Of a stretch of DNA of 64,000 nt, positions 59,535 to 64,000 are shown in pieces. Both the position numbers and the translations under genes were made by a program. Numbering within the stretch: position 1 is the stretch's first letter; each line of letters begins with the position of its first letter. The stretch is from NCBI RefSeq assembly GCF_025147765.1, contig NZ_CP102265.1, positions 129,501-193,500 on the forward strand, written 5' to 3'. The DNA is from Blautia obeum ATCC 29174. GTDB lineage: Bacteria > Bacillota > Clostridia > Lachnospirales > Lachnospiraceae. Below the pieces are notes generated by a model that was not told where the DNA came from, did not search any database, and worked only from the letters and a program-made list of their open reading frames with translations.

Positions 59535-60044
59535 ATGAATAGATCAAAAGATAGTAATCAAAATATTGCAAAGACGATTCTTAAGATAAGGCAGGATAAT
59601 AAGCTTTCTCAGGAACAATTTGCTGAAATAGTAGGGGTGACAAGACAGGCAGTGTCAAGGTGGGAAATGGGAATTTCTGCACCTAATATTAATACTCTTA
59701 TTTTAATGAGTGAGAAATTTAATATTCAAGTTGACGAAATGTTAAAATCAAGAGACGTTGATGAAAAAAATGATAATAAAACGACTCCCCCTAAAAAGAA
59801 TAAAAATTATAGCATTACATTTTTACTTATTGGTATTTTGGGATTAATAAGTACTCCTTTCTTTGCGGAATGGCAACAGAAAAGAAATATGGAACTTTTT
59901 AAAACAGCTTATGAGCATTCATATGACTACATTTTTGAATACCCACTATCCATCATTCTAATATTGGCATTGATGTTCATAGGTTTAGGCACATATTTTA
60001 CTTTAAAGAAAAAAAGGAGGCGATTGGATGAAAAAAATGATTAG
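59535..60044 (+). CDS. Membrane-bound XRE-family regulator
   Basis: This 169-residue protein has an N-terminal HTH (K-T-I-L-K-I-R-Q-D-N-K-L-S-Q-E-Q-F-A, then G-V-T-R-Q-A-V-S-R-W-E-M-G). A Lys/Asn/Asp linker leads to two membrane helices (about residues 92-108 and 138-155) with roughly 25 outside residues between them, and a basic end. This is the form of one-component regulators that sense a signal at the membrane. AAGGAGGGG precedes ATG 59535. The gene overlaps the following secreted-protein gene by 17 bases, so the regulator and that protein probably belong together. Confidence 0.85.
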   Translation: MNRSKDSNQNIAKTILKIRQDNKLSQEQFAEIVGVTRQAVSRWEMGISAPNINTLILMSEKFNIQVDEMLKSRDVDEKNDNKTTPPKKNKNYSITFLLIGILGLISTPFFAEWQQKRNMELFKTAYEHSYDYIFEYPLSIILILALMFIGLGTYFTLKKKRRRLDEKND

Positions 60045-60585
60045 TTTTTTAACAGTGCTTGTACTTAGCATAGTGACAATGTTACCAGTAAAAGTAATGG
60101 CTGCAGAATATCCGCATAGAAATAGTGAAGTAAAACATGTAAACTTGTTATCTGATAAAACAGAGTATGAAATACAGCCACGAACAGATGGATATTATTA
60201 CTGGAAAGTTGACAGTAAAACAAATCAGGGAACAACTTATGGTTCATGGAGATTGGGACCACAGGGGGCTGGGCCTGGTACAGTTACTGTAAATAAAACA
60301 GATACAGTGACGAACACAATTAGTGGTTCATATACCAGTACAGGTGATATATCTGCTTCTTTAGGAGTAACGATTGGAAAGAGTCAGTCATATTCTGTGC
60401 AGTATAGTTTGCCTGTTCCTAGTGGAAAAACCTATCAGATTAAGTATAGGCCGCTGTATACAAAGTATAAGGTTGTTCAGAGACAGTATTACAAAATTGA
60501 TGGTTATTCCTCTGCAACCAATAATACAAAAACCTGCTATGTAAATGTTTTCTATGACTGGGGATTTAGCTATAATGTGCTTTGA
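60028..60585 (+). CDS. Secreted beta-rich protein of unknown function
   Basis: This 185-residue protein has a clear signal peptide (MKKMISFLTVLVLSIVTMLP, cleavage after V-M-A-A near residue 26). The mature part is rich in Ser, Thr, Tyr and Gly. In the middle, T-V-T-N-T-I-S-G-S-Y-T-S-T-G-D-I-S-A-S-L alternates polar and small residues as in a beta-hairpin that could insert in membranes. Then comes Y-R-P-L-Y-T-K-Y-K-V-V-Q-R-Q-Y-Y. I cannot assign it to a known toxin, bacteriocin or adhesin family. AAGGAGG precedes ATG 60028. Cotranscription with a membrane XRE regulator on a conjugative element suggests an exported effector, immunity or exclusion factor. Confidence 0.8.
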   Translation: MKKMISFLTVLVLSIVTMLPVKVMAAEYPHRNSEVKHVNLLSDKTEYEIQPRTDGYYYWKVDSKTNQGTTYGSWRLGPQGAGPGTVTVNKTDTVTNTISGSYTSTGDISASLGVTIGKSQSYSVQYSLPVPSGKTYQIKYRPLYTKYKVVQRQYYKIDGYSSATNNTKTCYVNVFYDWGFSYNVL

Positions 60586-60629
60586 TATAAGTGAAAAGTA
60601 GTTTAGAATAATGATGATGGATAGTTTGA

Positions 60630-60660
60630 GGAAAAGATGGCGTTATGCGCCATCTTTTCC
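60630..60660. terminator. Bidirectional terminator between the secreted protein and the PBECR4-like gene
   Basis: GGAAAAGATGGCG (60630-60642) pairs perfectly with CGCCATCTTTTCC (60648-60660) around a 5-nt loop. Its right arm overlaps the last codons of the minus-strand gene. Confidence 0.75.
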
Positions 60661-61272
60661 TGGCTTGGTGAGATAGTCATATTCTTTCGGAAAGGTAATG
60701 GTATCCCAGTCGATTTTTTTGGCCTTATAAACTAATTCCTGATAAGGGGAAGTTGAATTTTTTCGACGATATGTAGCGATTACCTGCTGTGAAATTTTAG
60801 TAACTGTGCGAATATCTGTATTCAGTACTGTATTTGGCACATATTCAGCACGATGAGTTTTTACAAAGCCAAGGCAGGCTTTTACGCCACCAGTTAATTT
60901 TTCTGTATATAATTTTGGATTGCATCCGTTAAAATCTCCAACCATTTTAGCTGATATATTTTTAAGCATAAGTTGTGGAAGAATTTCAAGTTTTAACTGA
61001 GTAGTTCCATCAGATGCGAAGGAAAAATCTTCAGGACTTAATTTATGGTTTAAACAGCGCTTGTAAAAATCAGTAGCAGTAGTGCCATCAATTAATTTAA
61101 TGCCTGTAAGGTGAAGAAAATTATATGGATAAAAACTTACTTCCAGAGAAGAAATATGTTTATGCTTGTCTTTTAAAATAAATAAGAGCTGATAGCCATT
61201 GAGATTTTCTTCGTATTTGGCAGCACAATCTATAATGATAGAAATGGCCTGCTGTTTGTTGTATTTTGTCAT
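60643..61272 (-). CDS. PBECR4-like protein (putative nuclease-fold cargo protein)
   Basis: This 209-residue cytoplasmic protein without signal peptide has the pattern Y-E-E-N-L-N-G-Y-Q-L-L-F-I-L-K-D-K-H, then N-F-L-H-L-T-G-I-K-L and F-Y-K-R-C-L-N-H-K-L, K-L-E-I-L-P-Q-L-M, K-M-V-G-D-F-N-G and A-C-L-G-F-V. I know this from proteins labelled PBECR4 (phage barnase / EndoU / colicin-like / RelE-like nuclease group), often encoded on phages and ICEs. The activity is predicted from fold comparison only. On the minus strand it stands between the conjugation operon and the mob genes with its own leader. It may be a defence or counter-defence module. Confidence 0.7.
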   Translation of the reverse strand: MTKYNKQQAISIIIDCAAKYEENLNGYQLLFILKDKHKHISSLEVSFYPYNFLHLTGIKLIDGTTATDFYKRCLNHKLSPEDFSFASDGTTQLKLEILPQLMLKNISAKMVGDFNGCNPKLYTEKLTGGVKACLGFVKTHRAEYVPNTVLNTDIRTVTKISQQVIATYRRKNSTSPYQELVYKAKKIDWDTITFPKEYDYLTKPGKDGA

Positions 61273-61305
61273 ATTATGACCTCTGCAATATGTATAAAAT
61301 ATTTA

Positions 61306-61344
61306 AAGGGAGATTACAATACCGTAGCATTGTGCATCTCCCTT
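61306..61344 (-). terminator. Inverted repeat, likely terminator of the relaxase transcript
   Basis: AAGGGAGAT (61306-61314) and ATCTCCCTT (61336-61344) are perfect 9-bp arms, with TTTAAATATTTT after the stem on the minus strand. It lies between relaxase end and PBECR4-like gene start. Confidence 0.6.
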
Positions 61345-61353
61345 ATAGACTGA

Positions 61354-61459
61354 TTTTTCTGTTGTCCGCCAACACTCCAGCCCATATGTCTGGCTTTGCT
61401 TTCAGGTTTTTCTGTTGCCTGCCAACTCTCCGATTCATGTTCGGCTTTCGTTTCGGATT
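61354..61459. repeat. Two imperfect 53-bp direct repeats in the relaxase 3' gap
   Basis: Units at 61354-61406 and 61407-61459 both have TTTTTCTGTTG, then GCCAAC, CTCC, GGCTTT and TTTC at matching positions. The 320-base gap 61273-61592 holds no supported gene apart from this and the inverted repeat beside it. Confidence 0.6.
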
Positions 61460-61592
61460 TTAGGTGTCAGCCACACCAACAGGATGTCGCCTGTTTTCCT
61501 ATTCATAGTATATGCGAAAAAATGAATTTAGTCAACGGAGAAAGTGAAAAATAATTTGGAACAATAATTTGGAAAATTTTTTATCGAGATTT

Positions 61593-63254
61593 TTAACGGA
61601 AACAAGAATGTTCTTGTGACGTTTCGTGCAGAGATTCCTGTATATGTGGGTGATTAAGAATGATATCCACATTGGAGCATACTGTACGAAGTTCACGTTC
61701 ATATTCACGCCGGGAGTTAAATTCATCTCGCTGTACTGTCTGCAATTCTGTTAAACGACTCTTTTCCTCACGCAACATTTTCAGAGTAGGGAGTTTTTTG
61801 CCCTGTGCTTTTTCTTTGAGTACTCGGAGAGCAGACTCATAAAGGGTGAGTTCTGCCCGGTGATCTTCATAAAATTTTTCTTTATTTCGACTTTTTCGGT
61901 AATCGAAATAGATGGATTTATTGGCAAGGTACTGTCCGGTGTAATGAATCTGTTCATTTATACTTTTTAAAGAGTCATCTGTGGATTTCAGAGTATTTTT
62001 GGCATCAGTGCTTTGGGCGGAGGCATTGGAAAGGGCAGTATCTAAATCTTCCTTGCTCTGGAAACCATGTTCCTGTACATAGGCAACTGTCTGAGCCATC
62101 ATCTTAAGATTAGACAGCTTTACTTTTTGTGCGTATGCCTGACTTTGCTGTGCCTTGATACAGTGCTGTAAATCTGTTACAAGTCGTAAATCAGATTTTA
62201 TAAAAAGGAAAGAGTGTGTAGTTTCGTCAGTTTGGATAGAAGCTGACGATTTTGACTTTTCTGAAAAATCTGTAACTGGTCTGTCAGTAGAATGTGATTT
62301 TTCTGCGTGTTGCCTGCTGGAGTTATCCTGGAATACCTGCAGAAGATGATTTTCTTCATAAAGCGTTCCAAGATTTCTTCCGGTGATGTATTTTTGACGA
62401 TTAGGATGCAGGTAGCTGTATCTGCCACGACTGACTTTAAATGTAATATTATATCTATCAGACAGCAATCTGGAAAATTCTTCTTGTGATGTTGCCTGTG
62501 AAGAAACCGTATCAATCGCATCACGAAGGTATTGCTTTTCCGTTTGAAATGTTGTCTGTCTTGGAGTAAGTCCTTTCTTTTTCAGTTCTGTATTGTGTTC
62601 ATCGAGATTTTTTTGACCTCTGCGTTTTGCCCAGTATTCTTTTTCGGATATTTTTCTTTCCGCAGATGTCAGAAGATCTACTTGGTTTAGTCCATTGGAA
62701 TGACACATATCCATAACTTTTTGTTTTAAGTAAATTCGGTATCTGTCAGAAAGATGATGTTTGTATCCAGATTTTGAATCCCGGTCAAATTCTATATAGG
62801 GCTGTGGCTCGGTATCATACTTTCGCACACTGTTGATTACAATATGTACATGAATATTTCCACTGCCATTATGTCCATCAGTGTGGGTGCAGACAAGAGC
62901 TTGGTGCCCGGGAAAATTCTCTCTGGCATATTCCACGCCAAGTTTCTGTGCCTGCTCTCCGGTCAGACCATGTTCTTCCTGATCTTTAGGATCAAAGCTG
63001 ATGATGTAGTGATGCGACTTAATCTCATTAAAAGATTGATTTTTATGAAAGAAAGCGTTAGTTTCCCGACATTCCGCATCAAATGTAAACGGATCACAGT
63101 TTATACCATCCAGATAATATTCTTCACGAAGAAGCATATTCCCATTATCATCAAGAATTGGTTTTTGCGTATATTCATCATGTTGGAAAATCAGATAGCG
63201 TTCAGCTTCTCCATAGTCGGCATTCTTGCTTGCAATATGTTTCAGGATTGCCAT
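61593..63254 (-). CDS. mobA: MobA/MobL-type relaxase (MOBP family)
   Basis: This 553-residue relaxase nicks oriT and stays bound to the 5' end of the transferred strand. The start A-I-L-K-H-I-A-S-K-N-A-D-Y-G-E-A is the family's hallmark in Tn1549-like elements. The metal-binding motif is present as H-T-D-G-H-N-G-S-G-N-I-H-V-H-I-V-I-N. The C-terminal half is a long coiled coil, ending in E-H-S-C-F-R. ATG at 63254 is used because CAGGAG lies 9 bases before it; an in-frame ATG at 63290 inside mobC has none. It is translated directly after mobC, on the strand opposite the channel operon. Confidence 0.93.
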   Translation of the reverse strand: MAILKHIASKNADYGEAERYLIFQHDEYTQKPILDDNGNMLLREEYYLDGINCDPFTFDAECRETNAFFHKNQSFNEIKSHHYIISFDPKDQEEHGLTGEQAQKLGVEYARENFPGHQALVCTHTDGHNGSGNIHVHIVINSVRKYDTEPQPYIEFDRDSKSGYKHHLSDRYRIYLKQKVMDMCHSNGLNQVDLLTSAERKISEKEYWAKRRGQKNLDEHNTELKKKGLTPRQTTFQTEKQYLRDAIDTVSSQATSQEEFSRLLSDRYNITFKVSRGRYSYLHPNRQKYITGRNLGTLYEENHLLQVFQDNSSRQHAEKSHSTDRPVTDFSEKSKSSASIQTDETTHSFLFIKSDLRLVTDLQHCIKAQQSQAYAQKVKLSNLKMMAQTVAYVQEHGFQSKEDLDTALSNASAQSTDAKNTLKSTDDSLKSINEQIHYTGQYLANKSIYFDYRKSRNKEKFYEDHRAELTLYESALRVLKEKAQGKKLPTLKMLREEKSRLTELQTVQRDEFNSRREYERELRTVCSNVDIILNHPHIQESLHETSQEHSCFR

Positions 63255-63255
63255 A

Positions 63256-63663
63256 TCAGTTTTCTCCTGTGTTATTTCTATTATTTGCATTGACAGTGGT
63301 AAAATCTCCAGCCAGTTTTATTACTTCATATTTTAATTTATAAATTTCAGAAATGCTCTTTTTGATTTCGTTGCGCATTTCCTGAGAATGGAGTCCACCA
63401 GTATTAAAGTAACGAGCTATCTGGTTCAGATTGCTACCAATCTTTCCAAATTCAGCAATTAATTTTTTTAACTCCGGTAAATCTGCCACAATTTCATATT
63501 TCACAATTACTTTTTTATTTGTTATCTGTTTACGGACATACTCTGCTAACGGGAGACTTGTTGCTTTTGCGTTTTCTGCAATTATTTCATATTCAGTATT
63601 GGTGAGACGGAGCATGATATGACGAGTATGCCGTAAGTTTTTATCTTTCTTTGGTCGTGCCAT
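63256..63663 (-). CDS. mobC: MobC-like relaxosome accessory protein
   Basis: This 135-residue DNA-binding protein has a ribbon-helix-helix-like start (R-P-K-K-D-K ... R-H-I-M-L-R-L-T-N-T-E-Y-E-I-I) and the MobC core G-K-I-G-S-N-L-N-Q-I-A-R-Y-F-N. It binds near oriT and helps the relaxase. AAAGGAAC lies before its ATG at 63663. Only one base separates its stop from the relaxase start. It is the first gene of the mob operon; the region to its right should contain oriT. Confidence 0.9.
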   Translation of the reverse strand: MARPKKDKNLRHTRHIMLRLTNTEYEIIAENAKATSLPLAEYVRKQITNKKVIVKYEIVADLPELKKLIAEFGKIGSNLNQIARYFNTGGLHSQEMRNEIKKSISEIYKLKYEVIKLAGDFTTVNANNRNNTGEN

Positions 63664-64000
63664 TTTATAGTTCCTTTCAAAATAAAGATATTTCTATATA
63701 TAAAGCCGATTTAAAAATATCAGGCGGTAACACAATAAAAATATTTATGGATTTTTCGTGATAGATATGATCACGATGCGACTGTTTTTTTACAGGAGCC
63801 AAGTCTGCATATTAGTGAAAAATGTATTATCTGAGGGTATGGGGAGCAGAATCCCCATCAAGATTGCCGGAAAATCGAAAGTCACGGAGTGAGTTTTGAG
63901 TTACTCAGGCGAAACTTGCTCTGGTATTAATAAAAATTACATGAGTAGTCGTAATAATTACATTGTTAGATAATAAAACCAAAATATATGTATAATCAGA
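63664..64000. other. Region upstream of mobC, likely oriT and mob promoter
   Basis: There is no gene in this stretch. Inverted repeats are CGTGAT / ATCACG (63757-63775), ATGGGGA-gcagaa-TCCCCAT (63839-63858) and GAGT...ACTC (63887-63906, with internal GAGTTTTGAG). Stacked hairpins next to divergent mob genes are typical of oriT. The nic position cannot be given. The right ICE end is beyond the window. Confidence 0.5.

Noticed and set aside
63757..63775. CGTGAT / ATCACG as a fourth box of the Crp/Fnr regulon
   Set aside because: The spacer is 7 rather than 3 bases and no -10 follows at 21 nt. It is more likely one of the oriT-region inverted repeats.

Overview
The window looks like a low-GC anaerobic gut Clostridium relative, most likely Lachnospiraceae. 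The reasons are the A/T-rich codon use, the superoxide reductase / rubredoxin / rubrerythrin type oxygen defence, and a conjugative element of the Tn1549/CTn family with the gene order typical of that group. The species cannot be named from the sequence alone.

Region 1 (1-10495) is a redox island. After remnants of a phage-type regulator (304-492) come rubredoxin, bacteriohemerythrin, a Bcp peroxiredoxin and YaaA. Two collapsed pseudogenes follow (rubrerythrin and L-lactate dehydrogenase), then superoxide reductase and a second rubredoxin. Next are three transcription units: an SDR oxidoreductase; a thioredoxin / rhodanese / CoA-disulfide-reductase-rhodanese operon; and thioredoxin / thioredoxin reductase. 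A Crp/Fnr-type regulator (8383-9042, minus strand) sits among them. Each of the three units starts with the same palindrome, TGTGAT-N3-ATCAC(A/G) or a one-base variant, exactly 21 nt before a -10 box, so this looks like a small local regulon.

Region 2 (10496-14406) is an integration module: sigma-like gene, two HTH genes, a frameshifted excisionase and a tyrosine integrase. It ends in what appears to be the 3' half of a tRNA-Arg(CCU) gene (14321-14361), read here as an attachment site. That would make the element to its left separate from the ICE to its right.

Region 3 (about 14410 to beyond 64000) is a Tn1549-like integrative conjugative element. It carries parB (split by a group II intron), repA with internal tandem repeats, a small membrane protein, an XRE regulator, two sigma-like genes, a giant thioester/SpaA-domain adhesin with a TPKTG sorting signal, and the type IV secretion set (PcfB, VirD4, Maff2, TrbL/VirB6, PrgI, VirB4, sortase B, NlpC/P60 hydrolase, DUF4315, DUF4366). 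Then come topoisomerase III, a 2592-residue methylase/SNF2 protein, a polyvalent ArdC-YodL protein, TTAF, a cargo pair (membrane XRE plus secreted protein), a PBECR4-like protein and the MobA/MobC relaxosome with a likely oriT. A RIT-like element with three tyrosine recombinases splits the ArdC-YodL gene, and removing it restores the frame exactly.

The most unusual observation is a complete tnpV gene with its own Shine-Dalgarno. It lies in the +1 frame inside the linker of the giant helicase gene (42525-42866). The coherent promoter geometry of the redox regulon, the in-frame repairable insertions in parB and ardC, and the uncharacterised XRE / secreted protein pair come next.
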